30,527 nt of DNA, taken from a virus. Within the stretch, counting starts at the first letter, position 1, and every line of letters begins with the position of its first letter. Of the stretch, positions 14,642 to 25,864 are shown in pieces. Location: IMG/VR virus record IMGVR_UViG_3300033144_007429, positions 1 through 30,527 of that record; one strand, 5' to 3'. The notes beneath the pieces are model-generated. The model saw only the letters and a list, made by a program, of their open reading frames with translations, was not told the origin of the DNA and made no database searches. The translations under genes and the position numbers were made by a program.

Positions 14642-17323
14642 ATGGCAACTGGTGCTACCATGCTCGGCGATTCTCCGGAACTCACCGGTGCAAACGTCCA
14701 TATTGAACCTACCACAGTAGATGATAGGAATATCGTTCTTATCCAACCAAGTTCAAGTACGGGCCCAGGTGGTGCTGGATCACGAGGACCAGCCGGTCCA
14801 ACAGGACCCACAGGTGCAACAGGAACTGTCGGAGCAACAGGAATTGTAGGACCTCAGGGGAATACCGGCATAGTTGGCAGCGAAGGGCCAACAGGGAATA
14901 CTGGACCAGACGGTATTCAAGGAGTAATAGGACCACAAGGAATAACAGGTTTTACCGGATCGACCGGATGGACAGGACCCCCGGGGCCTACCGGTGCTAC
15001 AGGATCAACAGGATCAATAGGAATCACTGGACCTACCGGAGCAACCGGAGCAGATTCAACAGTCGCCGGGCCTACTGGGCCAACAGGTTCTACCGGTGCT
15101 ACGGGTGCCGACTCCACGATTACAGGACCTGCTGGGTATACCGGGAGCACAGGATCTGCGGGACCTACAGGTGCGCGAGGTGCTGCAGGAGATAAGTATT
15201 CCTGTACATCTTCTTCATACAATCAATTACCAACAGTACATCCTACCAGAGTAGAATTTGACTGCCCGACGGGTTTGGCATATACACCCGGGTTAAATAT
15301 TGTCTGCGCATATAATTCTGGCATTAAGTTTAATGGCGTTGTTTACTCATATGTGTCAGCCTCAGGCTTACTCAAAGTAGACTCAACGGCACACACAGGA
15401 AGTGGGTATTATTCTTTCTGGTATATAAATCTCATGGGTGGAGTGTTTGTTCCAGGCCCTACCGGGCCAGCAGGAGCTGGTGGAGCAGCGGGCCCAACTG
15501 GAGCAGCTGGAGTAACCGGCGGCATTGGTCCTACGGGAGCCAAGGGAGAGACAGGAGCAGCAGATGCATATGTTATTGGAAGTGGTCTTACAGAGAGCCC
15601 GGCAGGAACAATCAAGCTGGGTGGTACTCTTGATGAGGTTACGACCATCACAATGAATGGTTATAATATTGACATCGTTGGTAACGCAGGAGATGAATTC
15701 GAGATTAATATAGATAGTGGTAAAGGCATTGTAAAGGTTACTGATGCTGCAGCGTATCTGTATTCAACAACAGACGCGTACATACAGTCTACTGTCAGTG
15801 CCAGAGTTCTCGGTCCCAGCCTATCGCTCGTACTTAATGCATCCGGAGCAACATTTACGGACTCCCGGGGAACACCCAGAGGCATAGAATATGCTGGAAT
15901 CTATTCATTTAATACTGAAAGTCTTATAACGAAACGATATTCTGATGCTGGTGATCATTGGACAGAATCAGGAAGTTATGTGTATCCATCGGATACTGCA
16001 AACAGCATATGGTTTAATACCAGTTCAGTAAGATATATTGCCTGGGGGACATCAAAGACTGCATATATCTACGGTACAAGTACTACTATTGGATTATACC
16101 TTGGGGGATCAGTAAGGTGGTTTGTCGATAGTAGCAGTATTAGAGCATATATTCCTATACGTCCTAATGTTACCGATACAACAGATATTGGAACTACAAC
16201 ATACTGGTGGCGTTATGGATACATGCAGCGCCTTTATTTAGATAGCACGGATATATATCTGAACCGGGTTGCTGCAAATTCGATGGGACTGTATGGATCC
16301 CATTTCTACGTTGGCCGGCAAACGGCATCACCAACAAATAATACTGACTATTCTCTTTATGTAGGAGAATGGGCAGCGGGCTCAGATAAAGATTCCAGGA
16401 TTGGTATAATAGGAAGGACTACTACAGGATCTACCCAGGTAGGAGTACTCAGTTTCCACCAGACATATTCTAATTCTGAGACACAGGACAGGATAGCAGA
16501 GATAAGAGCATACACTGGCACCAGTTATAATTATGGAGAACTGCGCTTTGTAACGGCACGGAATTCCGGACTGAATACTCTTTACTATGCGAAACTTGAT
16601 GAGGAGTCAAGGTTTTTCATTAAGTCACGCTCAGACACTGCTCTTAATGTAGAGCGTTATGTGTCGACAGCGAACGTGGCGTATGGGATGGGACGCTTTC
16701 TTGTTGAGACTTCTAATTCCACCATGCAGGATAATTTTGGTATGAACCTGAATTTTAATGGTAAGGATGCCTTAGGGGGGGAGAATGCATGGGCCAGGAT
16801 ACAAGTTGTTCGTGATGGATCAGATAACCGGGGTAAAATTTTGATACATACTGGGTATGGTATACTTTATGACCGGTTTAATATTCGTGCTGAAGGAAAT
16901 GTTTATATTGGTACCGGAGCAGAGGCGAATCTATTGTATAAACTGCAAGTCGATGGTCATGTTTACGCAAATATTGGATATAACATGTATGCTGATAACT
17001 TCATATTAACATCAGATAGGACACTTAAGAAGAATATCCGAGCCATTCAGCCTGGTGATGCATTGGAAAAAGTACTGGGAATGAATGCTGTTACGCATGA
17101 ATGGAAGCTATCGACGAGTAAAAAGGGGCGGGATCTTGGGTTCATTGCTGATGAAATGAATAAAATAGAGCCCTCACTTGTATTACCTACTGGAGACAAG
17201 AAGCAATTTTACGGAATAAACTATGCGAAGATCACTGTTTTGCAGACTGCTGCGATACAGGCATTGCATAATGAGAACATTGAACTTAAGAAGCGGTTAA
17301 AGAAATTGGAAGATGGCGAATAG
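14642..17323 (+). CDS. Collagen-like tail fibre with S74 chaperone domain
   Basis: 893 residues. Residues 1-36 are a docking peptide shared with the fibre at 18685. Residues 41-182 are Gly-X-Y collagen repeats, many Gly-Pro-Thr, broken twice by the insert GADST. Residues 183-271 are a globular domain beginning GDKYSC that recurs in the other fibre; 272 to about 308 are collagen again. Residues ~309-790 are a long Ser/Thr/Tyr/Gly-rich beta shaft. Residues 791-893 are a peptidase S74 intramolecular chaperone: SDRTLKKNI contains the Ser-Lys dyad (cleavage expected just before Ser791), followed by LGFIADEM and a C-terminal coiled coil. In the family this domain helps the trimer fold and then releases itself. 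Role: receptor-binding fibre. It overlaps the next gene by 11 nt. Confidence 0.88.
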   Translation: MATGATMLGDSPELTGANVHIEPTTVDDRNIVLIQPSSSTGPGGAGSRGPAGPTGPTGATGTVGATGIVGPQGNTGIVGSEGPTGNTGPDGIQGVIGPQGITGFTGSTGWTGPPGPTGATGSTGSIGITGPTGATGADSTVAGPTGPTGSTGATGADSTITGPAGYTGSTGSAGPTGARGAAGDKYSCTSSSYNQLPTVHPTRVEFDCPTGLAYTPGLNIVCAYNSGIKFNGVVYSYVSASGLLKVDSTAHTGSGYYSFWYINLMGGVFVPGPTGPAGAGGAAGPTGAAGVTGGIGPTGAKGETGAADAYVIGSGLTESPAGTIKLGGTLDEVTTITMNGYNIDIVGNAGDEFEINIDSGKGIVKVTDAAAYLYSTTDAYIQSTVSARVLGPSLSLVLNASGATFTDSRGTPRGIEYAGIYSFNTESLITKRYSDAGDHWTESGSYVYPSDTANSIWFNTSSVRYIAWGTSKTAYIYGTSTTIGLYLGGSVRWFVDSSSIRAYIPIRPNVTDTTDIGTTTYWWRYGYMQRLYLDSTDIYLNRVAANSMGLYGSHFYVGRQTASPTNNTDYSLYVGEWAAGSDKDSRIGIIGRTTTGSTQVGVLSFHQTYSNSETQDRIAEIRAYTGTSYNYGELRFVTARNSGLNTLYYAKLDEESRFFIKSRSDTALNVERYVSTANVAYGMGRFLVETSNSTMQDNFGMNLNFNGKDALGGENAWARIQVVRDGSDNRGKILIHTGYGILYDRFNIRAEGNVYIGTGAEANLLYKLQVDGHVYANIGYNMYADNFILTSDRTLKKNIRAIQPGDALEKVLGMNAVTHEWKLSTSKKGRDLGFIADEMNKIEPSLVLPTGDKKQFYGINYAKITVLQTAAIQALHNENIELKKRLKKLEDGE

Positions 17324-18149
17324 TGTTCCAGATACAACTACTTTTGGTCTGCAGGACGTGCAGGCGGTTATCGGTGACGGCGATCTGCAGACGTGCTTTG
17401 CGAATTCTATCGATTCTGGATTCGATGACGTATACAAAGGGAGTAAGAATGGTCTCTATAACTTCCGGAACTATCAGCATGTTCCACCAGAGGTATATTC
17501 TTATCTTTCTAATACGCATTATATCGTGAAGAGCACAAAGGGTTCAGTAGGTGGTTGGGATAATGCACTTGACAGGGTACGTAGAAGTGATGCTGATGGT
17601 ATGAGTCATGGAATTGCGAGTACATTGATGTGGTCCCGTCTCCATCTTCCACCGTTTATACCATGGTGGTTCATTTGTTACAGAACTTTTATGGCATTTG
17701 ACTTAACACCATATACAGGAACAATATATAGTATAGAATTTCATATTCCTCTCAGGAGTTTCACACATGTTCCAGCAGACATTGTCATGGTGAAAGCTTA
17801 TCAAGGGACACAGGTAAACGACTCAGATCATGATAAGTTTTACAGTCAATTTAAAATGCTTACCGGTGCAAAATCACACTATAGAGATCCTATACATGGT
17901 GGCTGGATATTTAAGCAGGTTGGTTTACCTGTTAATTATCCTAACTGGGAAATCTATTTTGGTAGTGGTACACCACTTCAGGTTGCTATTTTGCAGAGAT
18001 CAGATCAGGAGAACAATTTAGTGAGCCATCAGGAACACAACCATGAAACAGTATTTGATGTGTTTTCACGCGGTAGAGGATATCCTATATTCGATCCAGA
18101 TACAGTAGGAGTTATTGGACCACTATTAAAAATTCGTTTAAACTTTTAA
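17313..18149 (+). CDS. Fibre-associated protein with DVxxVIG/FRNY N-terminal module
   Basis: 278 residues. Residues ~6-55 ([14 protein letters not shown]; then [20 protein letters not shown]; then YNFRNY) form a module I recognise from tail proteins of Bacteroidota phages and prophages, where it is followed by a variable C-terminal domain. Here the rest is a beta-rich domain with many aromatics ([40 protein letters not shown]) and His. It looks like an adhesin or carbohydrate-facing domain, but no catalytic motif is visible. Lying between the two collagen fibres, it is probably a fibre or tail-spike component. Confidence 0.72.
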   Translation: MANSVPDTTTFGLQDVQAVIGDGDLQTCFANSIDSGFDDVYKGSKNGLYNFRNYQHVPPEVYSYLSNTHYIVKSTKGSVGGWDNALDRVRRSDADGMSHGIASTLMWSRLHLPPFIPWWFICYRTFMAFDLTPYTGTIYSIEFHIPLRSFTHVPADIVMVKAYQGTQVNDSDHDKFYSQFKMLTGAKSHYRDPIHGGWIFKQVGLPVNYPNWEIYFGSGTPLQVAILQRSDQENNLVSHQEHNHETVFDVFSRGRGYPIFDPDTVGVIGPLLKIRLNF

Positions 18150-18152
18150 AGC

Positions 18153-18683
18153 ATGGAGATTATGAAGAACAAAGATGTATTATTTTACGAGGTAGCGCTG
18201 GACGATGTCGAACTGAAGGGGATCGACGTTGTAACACTTCTCTCAAGGAACAAGGAGCTGGCCACAGAAGAGGCCAAACATCTGAGGGCACCGATACAGC
18301 CCACAGAGAAGATCAAAGAGTATCGCAGTAAGTTAAATGACATTCAGATGCGCTTCTCAAAGAAGAACTCTGAAGGTCATATGATCATGCGTGTAGTAAA
18401 CGCAGGTGGTGAACGGGTAGAGATACCTGACATCGAGGATTTTGATAATCCTGAAGGACTGTATGCAAAAGAATATGCCAAACTAAGGCAGGAATTTGCT
18501 GAGGAACTGAAGGAATACGAGGAGCTGATTGCTGATTTCAAGAAGAGATTGGATGATGATAACGAGAATTTCACTCCAATTCTAATTGATTTTCAGTATC
18601 TTCCTAAGGATATTGGATCAAAAGAGATGAGGATTATTTGGGAATTGTTGGATAAGTCTACGATTCCCGCGCATTTAAAGTAA
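18153..18683 (+). CDS. Hypothetical protein between two fibre genes
   Basis: 176 residues from ATG 18153; ATG 18162 is a possible alternative. The protein is acidic and mainly helical, with a probable coiled coil at ~112-142 ([20 protein letters not shown], then [10 protein letters not shown]) and short strands [18 protein letters not shown]. No known domain recognised, and no signal peptide or membrane segment. Its place between two fibre genes would suit a dedicated fibre assembly chaperone, a small, charged, helical class of protein commonly located beside fibres. That is inference from context. Confidence 0.7.
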   Translation: MEIMKNKDVLFYEVALDDVELKGIDVVTLLSRNKELATEEAKHLRAPIQPTEKIKEYRSKLNDIQMRFSKKNSEGHMIMRVVNAGGERVEIPDIEDFDNPEGLYAKEYAKLRQEFAEELKEYEELIADFKKRLDDDNENFTPILIDFQYLPKDIGSKEMRIIWELLDKSTIPAHLK

Positions 18684-18684
18684 T

Positions 18685-21600
18685 ATGGCAACTGGAGCAA
18701 CAATGCTTGGTGACTCTCCCAGCCTAACTGGGGGACAGGTTCGTGTAGAACCAACTACTGTGGATGATCAGAATATTGTTATCATCCAACCTGGTGGTGG
18801 TGGTGGTGATGCTGGTAGTACAGGCGCTCGCGGGGTGATTGGCCCCACTGGTCCTGCCGGCCCCACTGGTCCTGCAGGTGCTACAGGCATTGTTGGCCCA
18901 CAGGGTAACACTGGAATAGTAGGTTCACAGGGAGAAACTGGCAATGCAGGCCCTGCGGGACCTACTGGACCTATAGGAAACACCGGTCCATCAGGTACAA
19001 CTGGTGCTGATTCAACTGTGCCGGGGCCGACAGGTCCTACTGGATCTACTGGTAGTACTGGTCCTACGGGTGCTGACTCCGTTGTGACTGGCCCTATTGG
19101 CCCTATTGGACCTACGGGGAACACCGGAGATACAGGAGCACAGGGCAACACCGGTGCAGACTCTACTGTTACAGGTCCCACTGGTGCTATTGGGACTCAA
19201 GGTGATACCGGTGCACAAGGTAATACAGGACGTGCAGGAGATAAGTATGCTTGTACGGCATCATCATACCACTATATTCCAACATCACATCCGGATACCT
19301 TTACGATAACAGTTAAACCGAACATGTCCTATACCCCGGGGCAGAGTCTTGTTATAGCTAATGATTTCTCACACCTGTATTCTGCGGCTATAGTATCATA
19401 TACTGTAGCCAGCGGGTCACTCGATCTTTCTTCAATAAGCAATACAGGTACTGGACCATATACAGATTGGTTTGTAAACCTTCTTGGTGGTTATTGGGCA
19501 CCTGGACCAACAGGACCCCCCGGTCCAATAGGCCCTGCAGCTGCCGGAGGAGATATACCATCCACATATGTTGCCACAGTAACAGCATCTACCGCTACAA
19601 GTACCGGTACGTTTATAGTAATACCTGGTATAACCGGGACGATCACTACGGATACCAATGTTCCGCTGCATGGACTGATGACATTTGAAGGTGCCTCAGC
19701 TGGATTAGGTCCGCCTGCAACAATAGGTGTATGTATAGCGATCGATGGTGTAACGGGTCCAGAGCATATAAGATATTTAAGTGGTACAAATGATATTGGT
19801 TTAGGATCCGTACAATACAAAACAGTTCCACTTGTTGCTGGGACATACGGTTTTACAGGATACTTCAGGAAGGTGTCCGGGGCTCAGGATGTGCTTATCA
19901 CTAAAGCTGAGATGCATGTCTTTGCTATGCAGGCTGCTATCGGTCCTACCGGCAATACTGGATCAATAGGAAATGCTGGTATCGCTGGCCCACCAGGTGC
20001 CACTGGTTTGGATGGACCCGGAGGACCAACAGGTCCTACCGGACCGATTGGTTCTACTGGGCCTACAGGGCCTACTGGAGCTACCGGAGATGTCGGTCCG
20101 ACAGGAGCAGTATATGGTTGGTCAGGAACCTGGGTCACTGGCTCAGCATATTCAAAGACTAATACTGTTGAAAATGACGGTAGCACTTATGTATGTATAT
20201 TATCACACACCTCTACAGGAGGTAGTGAGCCAAGTAATAATCCATTAGGAGATGTTTACTGGGATCTCGTTGTTCAGAGAGGCCCTACCGGAGCGGACTC
20301 AACGGTCACCGGGCCTACAGGACCTATTGGTATAACTGGTCCCACTGGCTCGACAGGAGATGCCGGACCAACGGGAGCCACGGGGAGCACCGGGCCTGTA
20401 GTATATACAGGAACTACTGGACCTACAGGTCCGACGGGAGCTATAGGTCAAGCAGGAACTACTGGGCCATCTGGACCCATCGGTCCACAGGGACCAATAG
20501 GAAATGATGGTGATATCGGACCTACCGGACCATCTATAACCGGTGCTACTGGTGCTGATTCTACGGTCACTGGTCCGATTGGGCCTACAGGACCGGATGG
20601 GCCTACGGGGCCAACGGGGTCCACAGGAGCTGATAGTACAGTAACTGGTCCAACTGGTGTTACCTTCAGCTGGACAGGTACGTGGGTTACTGGCTCATCT
20701 TATTCACTAAACGATACTGTTGAGGACGTTGGCGGTGGTTATGTTTGTATTCTTGCACATACATCAACTGCTGGAAGCCAACCAAGTCTCAGTCCTGTAG
20801 GTGCTGTCTATTGGGATTTGTTTGTTGCTCGTGGGCCTACAGGGCCTGCAGGAGCGGGAGGTATACCGAATTTGCTTAGTGTCACCGGGGGTTCTCTTGT
20901 ACAAACAGGAGGGAGTACTGCTGGTGGAGGTAGCTATAATGCTGTATTTGGAGCAGTTAATACTGGAGTAGGAGATTACAATTTAATAGCTGGGCAAAAT
21001 CATAATGTAATTGGAAACCAGAATGCTGTGTTTGGTAATAACCATTCAATGGCTGGTGATAGAAATTTAATTGCTGGCGAGAGTAATACAACTATAGGAA
21101 CATATTATTTCAATGCTATGATTGGTACTAATCACAGTGTTGGTGGTAGTTATAATGCTCTCTTTGGTGGAGATAATATTGCAGATGATGGAGCAGAATA
21201 TAATCTTATAGCTGGCTATAGTAATTTTGTTGATGGTGATAGTAATGCAGTATTTGGTCAAAACAGTAGTGTCACTGGAACTCAAAATATACTTGCTGGT
21301 ACAGAGAATGATATTGTCGGAAACTATAATGCAGTCTTTGGACAAGCTAATGTTCTTGATAGTGCTAATAATGAAAATCTTGTTGCTGGTTCGTACCACA
21401 ATCTATTGAACGATGCAGATTGGAACGTGATAGGTGGTTATAACAATACTGCCGGTGGTGATTACAATGCAATCTTTGGTACAGCGAATGAAGTTACATC
21501 CGGAGAACATAACAATCTCGTAGGTGGTACTACTAATTCGATTGATGGTGATGATAATATGGTTGCAGGTGAACAGCACACTATTGTAGGGGATAATAAT

Positions 21601-23838
21601 GCTGCGTTTGGATTGTTAAACTTGATAACCGGAGACAGGAACCTTGTAGCTGGGCAGAATGTCATTGTTGAGCCAACAACATATTTCAATATACTCGTAG
21701 GAGCCAATCTCAAATCTGATGGTAATTACAATGCCATGTTTGGGGAGGGCAATACTGCTACAAGCGGAGAGCAGTACAATCTTATAGCTGGTAGTGATAA
21801 CTATGTGAATGGTGATGGCAATATTGTTGGTGGTTTAAGCAATGCGGTTGATCAGAACTATAATATTGTGGGTGGGGGTAGTCATGATGTAGATGGTGGT
21901 TATAGTATTGTTGGTGGTTCGAATCATACCCTTGGTGTTAGTGATAATTATTGTATGATAGCTGGCCAACAGAATAGTGTGCTCGGCACCCATAATGCGG
22001 TATTTGGTCAGCTAAATAGTGTAACTAATGGGCAGACTCATAATATTATTGCTGGATATGGGCACGCTACTGTCGCAGGTAAATACAACGCTTTGTTTGG
22101 ATACGATACTGATGTCCGTGGTGATTACAATCTCGTGGGCGGACGGCAAAATGATATAGGGAATACATCAGCTTACAATATAGTTGGTGGTTATCTGCAG
22201 GATGTTGACGGTGACTACAATGCGGTGTTTGGTGCATCTCACACAATTAATTATCATAATTATAACATAGTAGCTGGCCTCAGTAATTATGTAGATGGTA
22301 CTGGTAATGCAATTTTTGGGCAGAATAATACTGGAGGTGGAGATAACAATGCAATCTTTGGTACAGCGAATGAAGTTACATCCGGAGAAAACAGTAATCT
22401 CGTGGGTGGTAGTAATCATATAGTTGATGGTGATTATAATTCAGTTGTTGGAGACAATAATGATGTTGTTGGAGACCATAATGTTGTTGGTGGATACGAT
22501 CATGACGTAGACGTTCTCTATTCTGCTGTCTTTGGAAGAGACAATACTATCGTTGCTGACACTCAGGCTGATGGAATACTGATGGCAGGATGGAGCCACT
22601 ACATTTTTTCTGGTGGTAATAATTCATTCAGTGTATTTGGTGGATACAATCATAGTATTTATGAAGCACAACAATCGGCTGTATTTGGAACAACAAATAC
22701 TGTTCGTGGTCCCCAGCACCTTGTTGGGGGTGGAAGTAATGTGATAAATGATACAGGATCATTTGGTCATGTTATTGGCGGAAGGCTTAATGAAGTTACT
22801 GGCAGTTACGATGCAATTTTTGGGTATAATAATCACGTAGATGGTGATCATAATCTTATAGGTGGTAATGAGCACCTTATTTTCGGGGATCAGAACTTAA
22901 TGTACGGTGGTTATAATTGGCTTAATGGGAATCAGAATATAGCTGGTGGAACCAATGTTGATATTACCGGAAGCAACAATGCAGTCTTTGGATCAACTCA
23001 GGATATAGTAGGCAACTCAAATTTTGTTGGTGGTAGTTCTCATGATATTCTTGGTAATGGGAATATGGTTGGTGGCTATGATAATGATGTTGCAAGCGGA
23101 GAGCATTATAATATCCTGGCTGGCTATGGGAACCGTGTCGATGGTGATAACAATGCGGTCTTTGGACAGTATAACACTGGTACGGGTGATGACAATGTTA
23201 TTGGAGGTGAACAGCATATTGTTTTGGGTAGTAACAATGCGGCCTTTGGTCACACCAATTCAATCGATGGTGACTATAGTGCTGTTTTTGGATTCGCCAA
23301 TGATGTTGTTGGTAATTATTCTATGGTAGTGGGGTACGCTAATGAGACTGATCAGAATTATCAGGTGGCAATGGGGAATTCTGCCAAGCCAAATGCATTA
23401 TATAGTCATGCACATGCCGCCGGAGGGTTTGGTACAGTTGGTAGTGCCCAAACAGAGGTTGTACCATTCAGGAGCGAATTCACAAATGTAGGCCCTGGCA
23501 CTGGTACTTATGATATTAGAGTGTCTGACACATATACTGTCAGCATAGATTCTGGAGATAGCCAGAGAGTTGATGTTTGGTGGATAGCAGTTCAGGAATC
23601 TGGATCTTCTGGGTATATCGGGGCTATTCAATCAGGTCACTCTTATGCTATAATACATAATAACACTGGAACAAATACAGTTATTCCTGGTGGAACAGTA
23701 GAATCGGTTCCTGCGGCTGACTGGGCATCGTGGGAATTTACGGCAGCGAGCAATGTATGGTATGGGCAGCTTAATGTTTCGGGTAATAGATCTGTGAAAG
23801 TATCAGCAAGAGTTCAAATGGTTAATGCTAAAATATAA
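18685..23838 (+). CDS. Giant collagen/CBM/YadA-head-repeat fibre
   Basis: 1717 residues, the largest gene here. Order: residues 1-36 docking peptide (29 of 36 identical to the fibre at 14642); ~40-184 collagen; 185-273 the GDKY domain; ~274-288 Gly/Pro linker; 290-416 a beta-sandwich resembling TNF/C1q-like heads; ~417-477 collagen; 479 to ~531 and 663 to ~716 two CBM5/12-like modules ([12 protein letters not shown] and [12 protein letters not shown], each with Y-VCIL-HTS and YWDL), with collagen between them; 749-1563 tandem YadA-head-type repeats; ~1566-1717 a C-terminal beta domain. Collagen and beta-roll are both obligate trimers. Role: a long adhesive fibre with several carbohydrate-binding sites. 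It has no S74 domain, so it must trimerise and fold differently from its neighbour. Confidence 0.88.
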   Translation: MATGATMLGDSPSLTGGQVRVEPTTVDDQNIVIIQPGGGGGDAGSTGARGVIGPTGPAGPTGPAGATGIVGPQGNTGIVGSQGETGNAGPAGPTGPIGNTGPSGTTGADSTVPGPTGPTGSTGSTGPTGADSVVTGPIGPIGPTGNTGDTGAQGNTGADSTVTGPTGAIGTQGDTGAQGNTGRAGDKYACTASSYHYIPTSHPDTFTITVKPNMSYTPGQSLVIANDFSHLYSAAIVSYTVASGSLDLSSISNTGTGPYTDWFVNLLGGYWAPGPTGPPGPIGPAAAGGDIPSTYVATVTASTATSTGTFIVIPGITGTITTDTNVPLHGLMTFEGASAGLGPPATIGVCIAIDGVTGPEHIRYLSGTNDIGLGSVQYKTVPLVAGTYGFTGYFRKVSGAQDVLITKAEMHVFAMQAAIGPTGNTGSIGNAGIAGPPGATGLDGPGGPTGPTGPIGSTGPTGPTGATGDVGPTGAVYGWSGTWVTGSAYSKTNTVENDGSTYVCILSHTSTGGSEPSNNPLGDVYWDLVVQRGPTGADSTVTGPTGPIGITGPTGSTGDAGPTGATGSTGPVVYTGTTGPTGPTGAIGQAGTTGPSGPIGPQGPIGNDGDIGPTGPSITGATGADSTVTGPIGPTGPDGPTGPTGSTGADSTVTGPTGVTFSWTGTWVTGSSYSLNDTVEDVGGGYVCILAHTSTAGSQPSLSPVGAVYWDLFVARGPTGPAGAGGIPNLLSVTGGSLVQTGGSTAGGGSYNAVFGAVNTGVGDYNLIAGQNHNVIGNQNAVFGNNHSMAGDRNLIAGESNTTIGTYYFNAMIGTNHSVGGSYNALFGGDNIADDGAEYNLIAGYSNFVDGDSNAVFGQNSSVTGTQNILAGTENDIVGNYNAVFGQANVLDSANNENLVAGSYHNLLNDADWNVIGGYNNTAGGDYNAIFGTANEVTSGEHNNLVGGTTNSIDGDDNMVAGEQHTIVGDNNAAFGLLNLITGDRNLVAGQNVIVEPTTYFNILVGANLKSDGNYNAMFGEGNTATSGEQYNLIAGSDNYVNGDGNIVGGLSNAVDQNYNIVGGGSHDVDGGYSIVGGSNHTLGVSDNYCMIAGQQNSVLGTHNAVFGQLNSVTNGQTHNIIAGYGHATVAGKYNALFGYDTDVRGDYNLVGGRQNDIGNTSAYNIVGGYLQDVDGDYNAVFGASHTINYHNYNIVAGLSNYVDGTGNAIFGQNNTGGGDNNAIFGTANEVTSGENSNLVGGSNHIVDGDYNSVVGDNNDVVGDHNVVGGYDHDVDVLYSAVFGRDNTIVADTQADGILMAGWSHYIFSGGNNSFSVFGGYNHSIYEAQQSAVFGTTNTVRGPQHLVGGGSNVINDTGSFGHVIGGRLNEVTGSYDAIFGYNNHVDGDHNLIGGNEHLIFGDQNLMYGGYNWLNGNQNIAGGTNVDITGSNNAVFGSTQDIVGNSNFVGGSSHDILGNGNMVGGYDNDVASGEHYNILAGYGNRVDGDNNAVFGQYNTGTGDDNVIGGEQHIVLGSNNAAFGHTNSIDGDYSAVFGFANDVVGNYSMVVGYANETDQNYQVAMGNSAKPNALYSHAHAAGGFGTVGSAQTEVVPFRSEFTNVGPGTGTYDIRVSDTYTVSIDSGDSQRVDVWWIAVQESGSSGYIGAIQSGHSYAIIHNNTGTNTVIPGGTVESVPAADWASWEFTAASNVWYGQLNVSGNRSVKVSARVQMVNAKI
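21464..21507 (+). repeat. 44-bp exact direct repeat, copy 1
   Basis: Identical to 22346-22389, within the head-repeat coding region; similarity continues imperfectly downstream. It encodes the same peptide around [14 protein letters not shown]. Confidence 0.9.
22346..22389 (+). repeat. 44-bp exact direct repeat, copy 2
   Basis: Identical to 21464-21507, 882 bp away and in the same frame (882 is a multiple of three). Recombination between the copies would delete or duplicate 294 codons without breaking the frame. Confidence 0.9.
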
Positions 23839-23906
23839 TGGGAAGTCTACTACAAACATATTTGAGATCTAAAGTTGATGTTCCACCAGATCCACTTGAG
23901 TTATGA
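23838..23906 (+). CDS. Candidate 22-residue coupled small protein
   Basis: Starts with ATG overlapping the fibre stop (TAATG) and ends with TGA overlapping the next start (ATGA), filling the whole 64-nt gap between two genes. The peptide begins [12 protein letters not shown] and ends in VPPDPLEL. The window uses the same overlap types at many proven gene junctions. No homology recognised. It may be a real mini-protein, or only a translational bridge that carries ribosomes to the adhesin downstream. Confidence 0.45.
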   Translation: MGSLLQTYLRSKVDVPPDPLEL

Positions 23907-25864
23907 GACCACTACCATCCATACACGTCCCTTATGCAGGTTACTCAGCAGAGTACCAGGCTGTGTATGATTCATACGACGTGAAGCCCCACAGGCATCT
24001 CTCTGTTGTTGATGATGAGATGGTACAAGGTTGGGTGGACGATGGAGTATGGGACAAGCTGGATGCGATATGGATCCTTGCCAATCATGCTGCTGGCGCT
24101 GATAGTTTACGTAATTGGAAACAGCCTGCCGGTGGACCATCGCTAATGGACGAGGGTAAAGGAGTGTTCACAGAGATTACTGATCCATTGGTTGATGTTG
24201 GCAAAGGTGTGTTTACAGAGAACACAACTGAGTTGATTACCAACGGAGATTTATCCAGTGCTGATGGATGGACAGAAGGAGTGTTTACAATTGGTGGTGG
24301 GGTAGGTAGTTGCACTGGTACTGTAGGTTCCGGACTGGAACAAGGTATTGCTACAATAGGTAAATGGTACACGGTCAATTGGGAATTGATTTCCCGCGAT
24401 GCTGGATTTGTTAAGTTCTATTCCGGTGGTGGGGGGACGTATCAATATGAGCCCGGAGTGTATGAAGATTCTATGATTGCTCAATCAGGAAATTTCAGAG
24501 CCTATTCAAACGCTTTTGAAGGTTCGGTTGATAATGTATCTGTGATCGAACAGAACGTTGAGAGCTGGACTGCTTTTGGTACAAATACTATTGAGAATGA
24601 TAATGGTGCATTAAAAATTACTTATAGTAACGATTCGAATGGAGCAAGACAATATTTAAGGGAAACTTATGACTTAAACACTGATTTAACAGTTGGTAAG
24701 ACGTATAGGCTAAGAATTAAAGCAAAATCATATGGTACAGTTTTTATGTGGTTGATTGGGCCCAATGTAAATTTCGCAACAGTTAATACAGACGTTTTTA
24801 CTTGGTATGAAATAATATTTATAGCCACACATGCCACTTCAAACGCCATACAAATGGGTGGAATGGTTGCAACTGAAATCATTTGGATAGATGAATGGAC
24901 ACTGGTTGAACAGAACGTAGAGAGCTGGACAGCTTATTTTAACAATATAATCGAGAATGATGGTGGGGCGTTGAAATGTACTTATGTCGATGCATCGAAT
25001 GGATGCAGATTATATTTGTCAACAGCTACAGATTTGAGCACAAATTTTGTCATAGGAAAAACATATCGAGTACGAGTCAAAGCAAAAGTGAATACTGGAT
25101 CGGTGACTGTGTATGTTGATGGTAGGGTAGGGGGTACAACAGATTCGTATGCGTTAACAAGTACATCATATGAATGGATTGAGCTATTTTTTATTGCCGG
25201 AGATGTCTGGCAAAGTTTTCTTTATACTCCTAATATGGGACCTGGACAAATTATCTGGATTGATCAATGGGACGTACAGGAATGGACAAATGCTACTGTA
25301 AACGGTTCTCTTTCCTGGGGACAGTGGGAAGGATATACGAGTAATGGATCTATTCCAAATTATATCAACTCAAATTGGACAGCCAGTGTAGATGCAGTAA
25401 ACTATCTTCAAGATGATGCAAGTTTAATGTTATATCAAAGAACTGATAAGGCTGAAGATAAAGGACATGGAGTGTTACTGTCAGGAGATAGCAAGGATGC
25501 CTCAATAAGACCGAGATCTCACGATAATGCAACGAGAGCGAGAATAAATGATTCTGGTAATTTTGGTGGATCTCAGACTGAGAGCAGGGGAATGTCTGTT
25601 CTTATAAGAACTAATTCCACAAACAGAAGTTTTTATAGGAATAATTCTCTTGTTGGCAGCGATTCTGTAAGAGTATCAACAGGTGTTCCTACTATTCCTA
25701 TGTTCATGCTTGCGTGCAATGGGGCTGGTGGAGCAGCATATAATACAACATCACAATTGTCTTTGTTTGCAGTCGGTGCTTCTTTGGATGCAACAGACAG
25801 ACAGAGTATTCAGGATAGATTTGAAACAAGAATGAACTACCATGGAAAGGGGGTAATAGCATAA
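23903..25864 (+). CDS. Multi-module adhesin A
   Basis: 653 residues. The N-terminal module (~1-108) holds VDDGVWDKLDAIWILANHAA, NWKQPAGGPSLMD and the repeat KGVFTE, a pattern common in phage tail proteins. Three jelly-roll (CBM4/9 or galactose-binding-like) domains follow: ~109-213 (opening LITNGDLSSADGW), 214-333 and 334-456. The last two start with 'EQNVESW', contain 'VGKTYR(L/V)R(I/V)KAK' and end in IIWIDEW/IIWIDQW, a clear internal duplication. The C-terminal ~190 residues are a concanavalin/LamG-like beta domain ending in LDATDRQSIQDRFETRMNYH. No catalytic motif seen. Probably a host-surface glycan-binding tail protein. It overlaps the next gene by one base. Confidence 0.8.
   Translation: MRPLPSIHVPYAGYSAEYQAVYDSYDVKPHRHLSVVDDEMVQGWVDDGVWDKLDAIWILANHAAGADSLRNWKQPAGGPSLMDEGKGVFTEITDPLVDVGKGVFTENTTELITNGDLSSADGWTEGVFTIGGGVGSCTGTVGSGLEQGIATIGKWYTVNWELISRDAGFVKFYSGGGGTYQYEPGVYEDSMIAQSGNFRAYSNAFEGSVDNVSVIEQNVESWTAFGTNTIENDNGALKITYSNDSNGARQYLRETYDLNTDLTVGKTYRLRIKAKSYGTVFMWLIGPNVNFATVNTDVFTWYEIIFIATHATSNAIQMGGMVATEIIWIDEWTLVEQNVESWTAYFNNIIENDGGALKCTYVDASNGCRLYLSTATDLSTNFVIGKTYRVRVKAKVNTGSVTVYVDGRVGGTTDSYALTSTSYEWIELFFIAGDVWQSFLYTPNMGPGQIIWIDQWDVQEWTNATVNGSLSWGQWEGYTSNGSIPNYINSNWTASVDAVNYLQDDASLMLYQRTDKAEDKGHGVLLSGDSKDASIRPRSHDNATRARINDSGNFGGSQTESRGMSVLIRTNSTNRSFYRNNSLVGSDSVRVSTGVPTIPMFMLACNGAGGAAYNTTSQLSLFAVGASLDATDRQSIQDRFETRMNYHGKGVIA

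Larger units (their letters stand above)
20929..23373 (+). repeat. Tandem YadA-head-like repeat region
   Basis: Codes for residues 749-1563 of the giant fibre. The unit is mostly 14 residues (e.g. [42 protein letters not shown]). Units often alternate between an 'NAVFG' type and an 'NL(I/V)(A/G)G' type, a 28-residue super-period, with occasional inserts such as SGE. About 55 units by length. The Asn, Val/Ile and Gly spacing fits the left-handed parallel beta-roll of trimeric autotransporter heads. Confidence 0.85.

Noticed and set aside
14917-15222. Antisense Pro/Val-rich open frames opposite the collagen regions (also at 18768-19181 and 19884-20186)
   Set aside because: Reverse complement of Gly-X-Y codons naturally yields stop-free Pro/Val/Ala repeats; not evidence of a gene.
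20929-23373. Regularly spaced repeats that might suggest a CRISPR-like array
   Set aside because: Units are coding, ~42 nt with no constant repeat plus unique spacer pattern, and lie in one open frame.
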